Positions 26,362-35,635 of a DNA stretch of 64,000 bases are shown here, piece by piece; the first letter of the stretch is position 1; each line of letters begins with the position of its first letter. The stretch comes from Chitinophagaceae bacterium (lineage in GTDB: Bacteria > Bacteroidota > Bacteroidia > Chitinophagales > UBA10324). Location: contig JADKFU010000005.1 of NCBI GenBank assembly GCA_016717285.1, positions 1,658,501 through 1,722,500 on the forward strand, in the 5' to 3' direction. The notes beneath the pieces were generated by a model. The model was not told the DNA's origin, ran no database searches, and saw only the letters and a list, made by a program, of their open reading frames with translations. The position numbers and the translations under genes are program-made.

Positions 26362-27564
26362 ATGAACCAGGAATACGCAGTTTCTATCGGTTCCCCACAC
26401 CACGATAACGTTTCACCGGTTTCCGGTTCAGATGAAGAACGTAACAGGTATCATGCACTCCAGCTTTCCTTTGCACATGAGTATGAAGATATCTTTCTCA
26501 ATATCCTGGCAGAGAAAACGATCGTCATTATACCCAGTCTGTCGGTTGATCAGGAAATTCTTTCAAAAGTCAAAGGCTCGGTATTCTATGAAGAGCGCCT
26601 ATTGTGTCTGTTGATGTTGCTGCGGATGCCCCGGACGCATATCATTTATGTTACCAGCATTCCGATAGATCCCGTTATAGTTGACTATTACCTTCATTTG
26701 TTGCCCGGCATTACCGGTTACCATGCCCAGCAACGGCTAACCATGCTGAGTTGCTTTGATGACAGTTCAAAATCCCTAACAGAAAAGATACTGGAACGCC
26801 CCAGGTTGATTGAAAGGATCCGCAACAAGATTCAGGGAGGTCATCTGGCACACATTGCCTGCTTCAATATGACTGAGCTTGAGCGTACACTTGCAGTTCA
26901 GCTTGGCTTGCCTATTTATGGAGTTGATCCTGATTTGCTGCATATTGGCACCAAGAGCGGCAGCCGAAAAATATTTAAAGAATGCGGCTTTGATATTCCG
27001 GCCGGCTTTGAAGACCTGAGGGATGAGACCGACATTGTAGATGCATTGGAAGCATTAAAAAGGAAAAATCTATTCCTTGATAAAGCAGTTGTTAAATTGA
27101 ATGAAGGTTTTTCGGGAGAAGGCAATGCCATTTTCTCTTTTAAGCAATTTCCGGAAAATGGTCACCTGAGAAGTTTTATCCGAAATACGATTCGAAAAAA
27201 AATGGAAATTGTAGCGCCGGATATCACCTATGACAGCTTCATTGACAAATTCAAAGCAATGAAAGGAGTGGTGGAGGAATTTATTCCCGGTGCTGCAAAA
27301 CAATCTCCATCCGTACAATGCAGGATCAATCCGCTGGGTTGTGTAGAGGTACTTTCAACCCACGACCAGTTATTAGGCGGTGATAGCGGACAGGTTTTTA
27401 TTGGTGCTAATTTCCCCGCGAATCCTGAATACGCGAAAGAAATTGGAAGCATGGGCAGGAGAATAGCAGGCAGGTTAAAAGACTATGGTGTAATTGGCCG
27501 TTTCGGTGCCGATTTTATTTCGGTAAAAAGGAGACAGGATGGAAGCATTATGCACTTGAATTGA
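26362..27564 (+). CDS. PGM1-type peptide ligase, ATP-grasp protein, N-terminal part (frameshifted)
   Basis: A 400-residue frame covering a pre-ATP-grasp domain (IVIIPSLSVDQEILSKVKG, then FYEERLLCLLMLLRMP) and most of an ATP-grasp fold (VVKLNEGFSGEGNAIF, GVVEEFIPGAAKQSPSVQ, LLGGDSGQVFIGANFP). The family includes the pheganomycin ligase PGM1 and related peptide-bond-forming enzymes. The frame ends early at 27564. Shifting by one base in the run of five A at about 27523-27529 gives VKKETGWKHYALELNLRKGG, which joins the next ORF and restores the expected family sequence. Either a true frameshift mutation or a homopolymer sequencing error. Confidence 0.8.
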   Translation: MNQEYAVSIGSPHHDNVSPVSGSDEERNRYHALQLSFAHEYEDIFLNILAEKTIVIIPSLSVDQEILSKVKGSVFYEERLLCLLMLLRMPRTHIIYVTSIPIDPVIVDYYLHLLPGITGYHAQQRLTMLSCFDDSSKSLTEKILERPRLIERIRNKIQGGHLAHIACFNMTELERTLAVQLGLPIYGVDPDLLHIGTKSGSRKIFKECGFDIPAGFEDLRDETDIVDALEALKRKNLFLDKAVVKLNEGFSGEGNAIFSFKQFPENGHLRSFIRNTIRKKMEIVAPDITYDSFIDKFKAMKGVVEEFIPGAAKQSPSVQCRINPLGCVEVLSTHDQLLGGDSGQVFIGANFPANPEYAKEIGSMGRRIAGRLKDYGVIGRFGADFISVKRRQDGSIMHLN

Positions 27565-27947
27565 ATTTGCGTAAAGGTGGTACTACGCATCCCTTCCTGA
27601 TGCTGCAGGGCCTTACAGTAGGGAATTACAATGAGGAAACAGGGATTTACCATACAGCTAACGGCCAGCAACGCTATTACTTCAGTTCAGATAACCTGCG
27701 AAGTGATGCGTACATCGGTCTCACTCCTTACGACCTAATGGATATTGCTATTACAAACCGTCTTCAGTATGACGGAAGTCTGCAGCAAGGTGTTATGTTT
27801 CACCTCATGGGAGCACTTTCCCGTTATGGAAAGTTGGGTGTTGTTTGCATTGGTGACACTGCTAGCCGTGCCAATGCCTTTTACCGCCGCACAGTTCAGG
27901 TGCTGAACAAAGAAGGTAAGTCCGGCAAGTCCGCCGCAATTTATTAG
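27561..27947 (+). pseudogene. C-terminal part of the PGM1-type ATP-grasp gene, other frame
   Basis: The frame, open from before 27530, reads GWKHYALELNLRKGGTTHPF, where ELNLRKGGTTHPF is the conserved metal- and phosphate-binding end of this ATP-grasp family, then continues 128 residues to a natural end (VCIGDTASRANAFYRRT). The TTG at 27561 is not a credible start. With one base restored, the two ORFs give a single protein of about 528 residues. Confidence 0.8.
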
Positions 27948-27970
27948 GTGCCGGTAATTCAATAGGTGCA

Positions 27971-29785
27971 TCAGACAACAGCAACCACTTCCTTCGTCTT
28001 TCTTGCTCTCTCGTTATGGTCGAGAATAATTTTGCGCATACGAATTGACTTTGGTGTGATTTCCACAAACTCATCCTCCTGTATAAACTCCAGCGCTTCT
28101 TCAAGCGAGAAATTAACTTTTGGCGCAATACGCACCGCTTCATCAGTTCCTGAAGCACGCATATTCGAAAGTTTTTTAGTCTTCACTACATTAATCACCA
28201 GGTCTCCCGGACGAATATGCTCACCAATAATTTGTCCGCCATATATTTCTTCTCCGGGTTCTATAAAGAAAGTGCCCCGGTCCTGTAAGGCATCAATAGA
28301 ATAAGCAGTGGCAAGTCCTTTTTCCAACCCAAGTAATACACCGTTGTTCCTACCGGGAATATTTCCTTTCCAGGGCTCGAACGCCTTGAAACGATGCGCC
28401 ATGATGGCTTCACCGGCCGTCGCAGTCAGCATATTATTTCGCAAGCCAACCAATCCACGTGAAGGAATATTAAACTCCAGGTGTTGCACATCCCCTTTAG
28501 GCTCCATAATAGTCATTTCGCCTTTGCGTGCAGAAACAAGTTCAATCACTTTGCCGGCAAATTCCTGCGGCACATTTACTGTAAGCACTTCCACCGGTTC
28601 GCATTTCACGCCTTCAATATGCTTAACAATTACTTTGGGTTGACCCACCTGTATTTCATAACCCTCGCGACGCATGGTTTCAATAAGAATGGAAAGATGC
28701 AGAATACCGCGACCATATACCAGGATTGCATCAGGTGAATCGGTATCTTCCAAACGAAGTGCAAGATTTTTTTCTGTTTCTTTTTCGAGGCGCTCACGCA
28801 CGCGTTGTGACGTTACCAGCTTTCCTTCTTTGCCAAAGAAAGGAGAGTTGTTGATCGTGAACAACATATTGATCGTTGGTTCATCAATCGCGATGGGTTT
28901 CAATCCTTCCGGATTTTCAAAGTCAGCAACGGTATCTCCAATTTCAAAATCTTCAATACCGAAAATAGCACAGATATCTCCTGAACTTACTTCCGTTACG
29001 CGCTTCCTGCCAAGACCTTCAAATGTGTACAATTCTTTGATCCGCGATTTCAAAACCTTGCCATCTCTTTTCACAAGACTCACAGGCATGCCTTCTTTTA
29101 TTGTGCCTCTCAGCAAGCGTCCGATTGCAATTCGACCTGTGTAGGAAGAATAATCAAGCGAAGTAATTTGCATCTGGGGAGTTCCTTCCAATGCAGGCGC
29201 TTCCGGAAAATAATTGATGATGGTTTCGAATAAAGGAATCAGGTTCTCGGTGGGTTTCTGCCAGTCGTCACTCATCCATCCTTGTTTGGAAGAACCATAC
29301 ATAGTTGGAAAATTAAGCTGCTCTTCCGTTGCATTCAGATTAAAGAATAATTCGAATACCTGCTCGTGTACCAATTCAGGATGGCAGTTCGGTTTATCAA
29401 CTTTGTTGATAACTACCACAGCCCGCTTGCCAAGTTCAAGCGCTTTCTGCAAAACAAAACGCGTTTGCGGCATAGCACCTTCAAATGCATCCACCAATAA
29501 TAAAACGCCGTCAGCCATGTTCAGCACACGCTCTACTTCGCCGCCGAAATCTGCGTGACCGGGCGTATCAATAATATTGATTTTAGTATCACCGTAACGA
29601 ACAGAAACATTTTTTGCAAGAATGGTTATTCCACGTTCCCGTTCCAGTGGATTACTGTCTAATATAAGGTCGCCTGTTTCCTGGTTATCACGAAACAAAT
29701 TCGACTGATGAAGAATTTTATCTACTAAGGTGGTTTTCCCATGATCGACGTGGGCGATAATGGCAATATTTCTAATGGATTGCAT
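27971..29785 (-). CDS. typA: Translational GTPase TypA/BipA
   Basis: A 604-residue ribosome-associated GTPase involved in 50S assembly and stress. G1 AHVDHGKTT, G2 in ERERGITILAK, G3 DTPGHADFGGEVER, G4 NKVDKP are all present; the C-terminal TypA-specific domain ends near RMRKIILDHNERAR. The frame extends to 29851, but ATG 29785 (MQSIRNIAIIAHVDHG) gives the family N-terminus and sits 23 bases after a perfect -7 element. Converges with the ATP-grasp gene. Confidence 0.96.
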   Translation of the reverse strand: MQSIRNIAIIAHVDHGKTTLVDKILHQSNLFRDNQETGDLILDSNPLERERGITILAKNVSVRYGDTKINIIDTPGHADFGGEVERVLNMADGVLLLVDAFEGAMPQTRFVLQKALELGKRAVVVINKVDKPNCHPELVHEQVFELFFNLNATEEQLNFPTMYGSSKQGWMSDDWQKPTENLIPLFETIINYFPEAPALEGTPQMQITSLDYSSYTGRIAIGRLLRGTIKEGMPVSLVKRDGKVLKSRIKELYTFEGLGRKRVTEVSSGDICAIFGIEDFEIGDTVADFENPEGLKPIAIDEPTINMLFTINNSPFFGKEGKLVTSQRVRERLEKETEKNLALRLEDTDSPDAILVYGRGILHLSILIETMRREGYEIQVGQPKVIVKHIEGVKCEPVEVLTVNVPQEFAGKVIELVSARKGEMTIMEPKGDVQHLEFNIPSRGLVGLRNNMLTATAGEAIMAHRFKAFEPWKGNIPGRNNGVLLGLEKGLATAYSIDALQDRGTFFIEPGEEIYGGQIIGEHIRPGDLVINVVKTKKLSNMRASGTDEAVRIAPKVNFSLEEALEFIQEDEFVEITPKSIRMRKIILDHNERARKTKEVVAVV

Positions 29786-29808
29786 GCAGTGGGTTAAAAT
29801 TTGGAGGC

Positions 29809-29817
29809 GCAAAGATA
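29809..29817 (-). promoter_or_regulatory. Bacteroidota -7 promoter element for typA
   Basis: On the minus strand TATCTTTGC matches TAnnTTTGC exactly, 23 bases before the typA ATG at 29785. Confidence 0.65.
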
Positions 29818-30043
29818 GCGTTATAAATCGGCAATACGAAGGAAGCGTCACAATCAGTCATGATGGGCTTCGATCTGCTTGTTGAAAACAATGTAAGTTG
29901 ATTCGTTTTCTGAATAGCATTCATAAACAATTTCGATAGGAAATCGAGTGTAACATCGACGTCTGTGAATTATTAACACAACTGTGACGCATAACATGAT
30001 GGCGTTCAGCGGATCTGTTGATTTTCTTATAAATTTACCGCTT

Positions 30044-31711
30044 ATGAAACTCAGGTGCTTTTTCATTGCCACTATTGTGATGCTATTACAGCAGCACAAT
30101 CTGTTTTCGCAGACAAGTACATATCACCGTTACATCGTTGAATTTAAGGACAAGCAAGACAACCCTTTCTCCGTTTCAGATCCTGCAGCTTTTTTATCGC
30201 AGCGTGCAATTGACAGGAGAAACCGTTATGATATACCAATTACAGAAAATGATCTTCCGGTCAATCCGGCCTATGTTCAGCAAGTGATTGACATTGGGGT
30301 GAAGTTGCTTAACCAATCAAAATGGCTCAATTCCATTTCGATAGAAACAGATGACTCGCTGATGCTTGCAGCAGTAATGGCATTGCCATTCGTAAAATCA
30401 TCTTATCCAATAGCGGTGCGTATCAGCAATTTGAAACGCAACTTGAAATCAGCTACAGGATCCGGTGATTTAAAATTAAGTAGCGACAACGTACTGGATT
30501 ATGGGAAAGCAGCAAACCAGATAGAAATGTTGCATGGCAATGTTTTACATCAGCAAGGTTATAAAGGTGAAGGCATTGTGATTGCCGTAATGGATGTGGG
30601 TTTTGATAATGCTTTCAATCTCAGGGTTTTTGATAGCCTGTTTCAGCAGGAAAGAGTCTTAGGAACCTGGAATTTTGTTGATCTCAATGATAGTGTCTTT
30701 CATGGCGGTGGACATGGCACTTCTGTATTGTCCACCATCTCGTCCAATCTACCCGGAACCATGATTGGCACCGCGCCCGGAGCAAGTGTGTATTTGTTTG
30801 TAACCGAGGATGGATTTTCAGAATATCCCATTGAAGAACACAACTGGGCAGCGGCGGCCGAAAAAGCAGATAGCCTTGGAGCAGATATGATTACTACTTC
30901 GTTGGGATATTCCGAATTTCAGGATGCCTCCTTCGATCATACTTATGCTCAATTGGATGGCAATACCACTATGATTACGCGGGCGGCGGACTTTGCAGCC
31001 TCAAAAGGAATGATCGTTTGCAACAGTGCCGGTAATGAAGGAAAACATGACTGGTTCTACATCGTTGCACCGGCTGATGCGGATAGTATTTTAACGGTAG
31101 GTGCAGTAGATTCATTAGGACTAGTTACTTCGTTAAGTTCACATGGTCCTGCATCAGATGGTGACATTAAGCCCAATGTAGTAGCCCAGGGAATCCGTGC
31201 AACTGTAGTGGAACCTTATTCCGGAATTATTGTGACGGTTAACGGCACATCTCTTTCAAATCCAATCATCGCAGGCATGACCGCTTGCCTTTGGCAGGCA
31301 CATCCCGATAAAAACAACATGGAAATAATTTATGCGATTGAAAAAAGTGCCAGTTTGTATTACAATCCTAATGATTCAATGGGATACGGAATTCCAAATT
31401 ATGAAGTTGCGGATCTCATGCTTTCGGACAAAGCACCCAACGAACTCGCCCTCACAGGACCATTGATTTATCCGAATCCTTTCAGTGATACCTTCGGTAT
31501 GTTATACTACACTGCCAGGTTGCAGACATTAGAAATTGAGGTGTTTAATATTTATGGTGAAAAGGTGCAGGCCTTTGAAACTGATTTCCTTACCGGTTAT
31601 AATTATCTGCCTGTTACGGCGCTAAAAAATGCTTCAAACGGCCTTTATTTTCTGCGACTTAACTTCGATGATCACACGGAAGTGGTTCGGGTAATTAAAG
31701 TGCAACCCTAA
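30044..31711 (+). CDS. Subtilisin-like (S8) serine protease with T9SS sorting tail
   Basis: A 555-residue secreted protease. ATG 30044 gives a signal peptide ending LFSQ; upstream in-frame ATGs from 29996 do not. A propeptide-like region follows. Catalytic triad: Asp184 in VIAVMDVGFD, His224 in HGGGHGTSV, Ser403 in NGTSLSNPI, with oxyanion Asn in NSAGNEG. C-terminal 80 residues form a type A T9SS sorting domain (IYPNPFSD, then IEVFNIYGEKV, NASNGLYFLRL). Exported through the T9SS to the surface or medium. Confidence 0.93.
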   Translation: MKLRCFFIATIVMLLQQHNLFSQTSTYHRYIVEFKDKQDNPFSVSDPAAFLSQRAIDRRNRYDIPITENDLPVNPAYVQQVIDIGVKLLNQSKWLNSISIETDDSLMLAAVMALPFVKSSYPIAVRISNLKRNLKSATGSGDLKLSSDNVLDYGKAANQIEMLHGNVLHQQGYKGEGIVIAVMDVGFDNAFNLRVFDSLFQQERVLGTWNFVDLNDSVFHGGGHGTSVLSTISSNLPGTMIGTAPGASVYLFVTEDGFSEYPIEEHNWAAAAEKADSLGADMITTSLGYSEFQDASFDHTYAQLDGNTTMITRAADFAASKGMIVCNSAGNEGKHDWFYIVAPADADSILTVGAVDSLGLVTSLSSHGPASDGDIKPNVVAQGIRATVVEPYSGIIVTVNGTSLSNPIIAGMTACLWQAHPDKNNMEIIYAIEKSASLYYNPNDSMGYGIPNYEVADLMLSDKAPNELALTGPLIYPNPFSDTFGMLYYTARLQTLEIEVFNIYGEKVQAFETDFLTGYNYLPVTALKNASNGLYFLRLNFDDHTEVVRVIKVQP

Positions 31712-31821
31712 AGATTTTCAGGCATTCAATGATTGATTTCTTGCAAGTCATAACATTGCAATAAAAACTAATGCATAAAATCTTTGAACTGCTGCTGACG
31801 TTTTGAGAAAAACAATCAGCC

Positions 31822-32667
31822 ATGAAAACCAAAAATTTTTTCTCCGAATGGTTTGCCAATGATCTTGATGAGATCATTTTTGAAGGAAGAAATAAATTAT
31901 ATGGCGCCTATGAATTGCGCAGAAGTTATCCTGAGCGTTTGAAACAGGCTTTCATCATTGCTTTATTGTTCTGTTTCACATTGTGGACTGTGATGGAGTT
32001 ATCTTTATCAAAACATAAATCGATAGTAGTGCCTTCTTCTTCGGGAGATATACCTTATATAACCAATCCCGGTTTTTCGGAAGATAAAAAGCAACAGGTA
32101 CAAAAAGAAGAACGATCTTCTTTATCACCCAAAGAAAAATTGCCCACTTCCATTGTGGCAGACACAGCACAAGCCGAAAAGAAGGATACTGATACTACGA
32201 GCCATGCAAAAGATAGCGGTGAAGGAAAAGCAGACAGTTTGGGAATTGGTTCTTCAAACAATGGAACCGGAGGTTCAGTGAATGGAATAGGATCAGGAGA
32301 AGGAAAAGGATCTGATACCGCTGGTAAAAAAATTGATGCGGAGGAAGTGATTTCAACACCTGCAGTAATGCCATATTTCCCCGGTGGGAAAAACGCACTA
32401 TCGAGATATTTGCAAATTCATCTGAAGTGTCAGCAGTTCAGATCGAGTAATGCAAAGGGTGGAAAGATGTACGTGAGTTTTATTGTTTCCAGGGAAGGAA
32501 AAGTTTATGATGCGCAAATAATGCGTGATGGTGTTGGCTATGGTTGTGTGCAGGAGGCTGTAATGGTTTTACAAAATATGCCAAAGTGGATTCCCGGTAC
32601 TGATAACAATCGTGCAGTGAATGTGAAAGTCATAATGCCTATTTCAATGGAAACTACAACCGAGTAA
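31822..32667 (+). CDS. TonB family energy transducer
   Basis: A 281-residue protein. The N-terminal NKLYGAYELRRSYPERL motif is characteristic of Bacteroidota TonB proteins, followed by one transmembrane helix (about residues 43-60), a Lys/Ser/Thr- and then Gly/Ser-rich periplasmic spacer, and a C-terminal TonB domain (YFPGGKNALSRYL, VSFIVSREGKVYDAQIM). Couples proton-motive force to outer-membrane receptors such as the one at 17759. No exbBD nearby. A hairpin terminator follows its stop. Confidence 0.9.
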   Translation: MKTKNFFSEWFANDLDEIIFEGRNKLYGAYELRRSYPERLKQAFIIALLFCFTLWTVMELSLSKHKSIVVPSSSGDIPYITNPGFSEDKKQQVQKEERSSLSPKEKLPTSIVADTAQAEKKDTDTTSHAKDSGEGKADSLGIGSSNNGTGGSVNGIGSGEGKGSDTAGKKIDAEEVISTPAVMPYFPGGKNALSRYLQIHLKCQQFRSSNAKGGKMYVSFIVSREGKVYDAQIMRDGVGYGCVQEAVMVLQNMPKWIPGTDNNRAVNVKVIMPISMETTTE

Positions 32668-32991
32668 AAATTTAATTATTCATAAAGAGGCCCGCAGCAC
32701 AATGCTGCGGGCAGTTATTTTACAAGACAGGGTGAACTGCACAATTGAAGGATAAAAATTCAATGAGTCATCAAGTAGCCTGAAGCACATTTGCTTCGGG
32801 TAGTAAGCTTACTTCACAACAGGTTGAACTTAGAATTACAGACTTGCGCCGTTAGGAGCAACCTTATGGTAGTAGAAATAAAGGACAGATTTTTTTATGT
32901 TCCGATAGGTACATTGTAACTACGAAACATGTTAATTTTTTATCTTAATGCAGTCGGATTTTCTAAAGGAAAAAATCCTGATTAAACAGAA
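32668..32991. other. Convergent intergenic region
   Basis: Holds the terminator at 32690-32712 and a second 9-base hairpin at 32779-32800 (CCTGAAGCA/TGCTTCGGG, one G-T pair), which may serve the minus-strand gene ending at 32992. Nothing else recognised. Confidence 0.6.
32690..32712 (+). terminator. Hairpin after tonB-like gene
   Basis: GCCCGCAGCA and TGCTGCGGGC pair perfectly over 10 bases with a 3-base loop, 23 bases after the stop codon, followed by a T-rich stretch. Confidence 0.7.
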
Positions 32992-35400
32992 TTACTGCCG
33001 GGCCTTCACCATTTTCATTATTGATGCTGTCTGCCCATCTATCATCACTTTTATTACATACATCCCATCTGCCAGATCAGCTCCCCAGCTCATTGTTCCT
33101 GATAAGGAATGAATTTCGTGTTGCTCCATCAATTGACCCATCATTGAATAAACATTTAATGTAGCATCATTAAAAGAAGTAGTTCCAAAATCAAACCTGA
33201 TAGTACTAATTGATGAAAAAGGATTGGGACTTGCACTGCAACAATTGAAAGCTAGTTGTTGATCTTCAATACCTGTTGCAAATCCATCCTGCACCTGGAA
33301 CTTATCTATGGCTGCTTCAACAAGATGCCCTGAACTGGCGAGGTCGCTGGATGAGAAAATAATTTTCATAGTGGAATTAGGTGTGAGATAATTGGCAACC
33401 TGATATTCATGATAAATCCATTGTGATGTCGGGAATTTGATATTGCCCATCTTAACCGTTGTAGTACCGTCGGTGATAGAAACGATCAACGTATCGTTAG
33501 GCGTTCCGCTGCCGCCGCCATTTGCAAACCAGGAATAAAAGCTAACTACCGGATGTTCGTAAGTTGTCAAATCCATTACAGGTGAGGTAAGCGTAGTCTT
33601 GCCGCTATCTACATCATCAAACCCTGCGCTGCCTCCTCCGTTGCCGGTAACAAAACAATAATCTCCAAAATCATTGGTCACATCGAGATCCGGGTTATAG
33701 ACTACATTATCTGTATTAATAGTACCCACAGGTTCCCCGCGTTCCCATTTTCCTGTAGTGGCAGTTCCGGTTACAACCCAATTATTGTTGACAATAAAAT
33801 CATCGTAGTAACCCTTTGATAACTTGAGATCAAGTGGCGCACTGGTCAGATTCAATTCTGTATTTGGCGATGCAAATTCGTGATAACCCCATTTGCCAGT
33901 ATAGATATCATAATCATCTATGTAAATAGGTGATAGGCTGAATGCACCATTCACATCAGTTGTGATTTCATACGACTCACCAACATTAATTCCCCGAAGG
34001 TAAATATGCGCGTCAGCCAACAGCTCATTAGTGATGGAATCTGAAACGGTGCCGGTTACACTTGTACTTGCCAATGGAAAAAGCTGAACATCCAACTGCG
34101 TTGTGACACCACTTGCAAGTGAAACATTTTGTATTTCCTTTGTAACATAACCCACCTTGCTGAATCGAACAGTGTAGCTTCCCGGAATTCCTATCCCTGT
34201 CTTATATACGCCACTTAAATCCGTTTGATCGTTTTGAGAAGTGGTTAGAATTTCTACAAGACCATTGTTGATGCTTCCTGAAGTTAGGGCATCTGTAACA
34301 TTACCCTGTAACCAGCTTGCTGAAATGTAGTTGGGTGTAAGAACAGTTAATTTACCATTGGTATTAAAAGTATAAAGATCCGAAGCAATCACATTTCCTG
34401 AAGGCAGGTAAGGATATACGCCCCAGGTTCCTCCATAATCTCCACCTGATTCCTGCGGATCAGTATCATAGGCCCCAACCTGAATCATATTGTCAGGATG
34501 GGAAACATCGAATAGTGTAACGCCGTCTTTGTAATAAGCCACCCACGCAAACTGATCATTAAGCAGGTGCACATTGTGGATGATTGTACCTGATCCCGGA
34601 TTCGACTGCACCCGGTCAAGCTCAGTAATATTGCCTAAATCCGAAACATCATAAGAAGTCAGGTAGCTGTTGTCAACTTCGTCAGTTGTAAACGCGTAGT
34701 GATTATCGTGGGTCGGCCATGAGTTATGGGTGAAGTTATTCGGCGTGCTTACTGAACCAAGTGGTACAGGACTCAGCGGATTTGAGACATTCACAATTTC
34801 CAGTTTGCCATCATTAATTTCAGAAGCCCATAATGTATCGCCGCGCACAAATCCATCGTGAATATAATGTTGTTCATACTTGCCTAAATAAGGAGGATTC
34901 AGTGGATTTACTGTTAAATCAAAAATCGTAGCGCCGCCATTTCCATAAGCGCCTCCAAAAATATACAGCTTACCATTCTCATCTATCCAAAGCGTATGGC
35001 CATCTTGTTGCAGTGCACCGGATGCATCAGTAAAAGAAAAAGTGGAATGACTTACGCTTAAAGGCAGATTGCTGAGGTCTATCACCAACAAGCCACCACC
35101 CACTTCATTGGTAGCATATGCATAATGTCCGTAAGTTTTGATTTCCCGCCACAAGTTTGGTGTATGAGGCACGTCGAATTTTATTTGTGGATTATCCGGA
35201 TCAGAAACATCAACTATCGAAACCCCAGCATAGGTGCCCACGAGAGCGTATTCTGTTCCATCATCATCCACATAACCCCAAATGCTGGCGCAGGAATAGG
35301 GATAAGATATTTCTCCCCTTAATTCAAGGTTAAAATTTTGAGCACTTGATGCTTTAACAATGATTAGCAGCACCAGGATCGATTGTAATATTTTTCTCAT
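32992..35400 (-). CDS. Choice-of-anchor B (LVIVD-repeat) secreted protein with T9SS tail
   Basis: An 802-residue protein. ATG 35400 (MRKILQSILVLL) gives a signal peptide ending in SSAQ; the longer frame to 35454 adds an unlikely N-terminus. Residues about 20-400 form a beta-propeller-like set of LVIVD-type repeats (YAGVSIVDVSDPDNPQIK, GGLLVIDLSNL, KLEIVNVSNPLSPV, GVTLFDVSHPDNM). Two carboxypeptidase-regulatory-like modules follow (VTGTVSDSITNELLADAHI), then an MAM/jelly-roll-like region and a T9SS sorting tail (ASPNPFSSISTIRFDF, VYSMMGQL, LADGMYVIKV). Extracellular; ligand unknown. Confidence 0.87.
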   Translation of the reverse strand: MRKILQSILVLLIIVKASSAQNFNLELRGEISYPYSCASIWGYVDDDGTEYALVGTYAGVSIVDVSDPDNPQIKFDVPHTPNLWREIKTYGHYAYATNEVGGGLLVIDLSNLPLSVSHSTFSFTDASGALQQDGHTLWIDENGKLYIFGGAYGNGGATIFDLTVNPLNPPYLGKYEQHYIHDGFVRGDTLWASEINDGKLEIVNVSNPLSPVPLGSVSTPNNFTHNSWPTHDNHYAFTTDEVDNSYLTSYDVSDLGNITELDRVQSNPGSGTIIHNVHLLNDQFAWVAYYKDGVTLFDVSHPDNMIQVGAYDTDPQESGGDYGGTWGVYPYLPSGNVIASDLYTFNTNGKLTVLTPNYISASWLQGNVTDALTSGSINNGLVEILTTSQNDQTDLSGVYKTGIGIPGSYTVRFSKVGYVTKEIQNVSLASGVTTQLDVQLFPLASTSVTGTVSDSITNELLADAHIYLRGINVGESYEITTDVNGAFSLSPIYIDDYDIYTGKWGYHEFASPNTELNLTSAPLDLKLSKGYYDDFIVNNNWVVTGTATTGKWERGEPVGTINTDNVVYNPDLDVTNDFGDYCFVTGNGGGSAGFDDVDSGKTTLTSPVMDLTTYEHPVVSFYSWFANGGGSGTPNDTLIVSITDGTTTVKMGNIKFPTSQWIYHEYQVANYLTPNSTMKIIFSSSDLASSGHLVEAAIDKFQVQDGFATGIEDQQLAFNCCSASPNPFSSISTIRFDFGTTSFNDATLNVYSMMGQLMEQHEIHSLSGTMSWGADLADGMYVIKVMIDGQTASIMKMVKARQ

Positions 35401-35623
35401 GTGGATTAGCGAGTGGATTAAGGAAGGTGGCAGATAAAAAAAGCAAATAAACAAATAATTTAACTAGGGAAAATCAGGCAGTTTTTCATTTTCGTTACAT
35501 CTAGTATATCCATCGCAATTCTTCGCTTCATTTATTGTCTCTTCATCGTGTCAATGAACGTGCTCATAATTTTAAAATGCTGATGGTGAAATGCATAATT
35601 TAATACGTTTTCATTTGCGCGGT

Positions 35624-35632
35624 TATCTTTGC
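35624..35632 (+). promoter_or_regulatory. Bacteroidota -7 promoter element placed 3 bases before ATG
   Basis: TATCTTTGC matches TAnnTTTGC exactly. With the usual spacing transcription would begin at or next to the ATG at 35636, so the mRNA would be leaderless or nearly so. Confidence 0.6.
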
Positions 35633-35635
35633 AGC

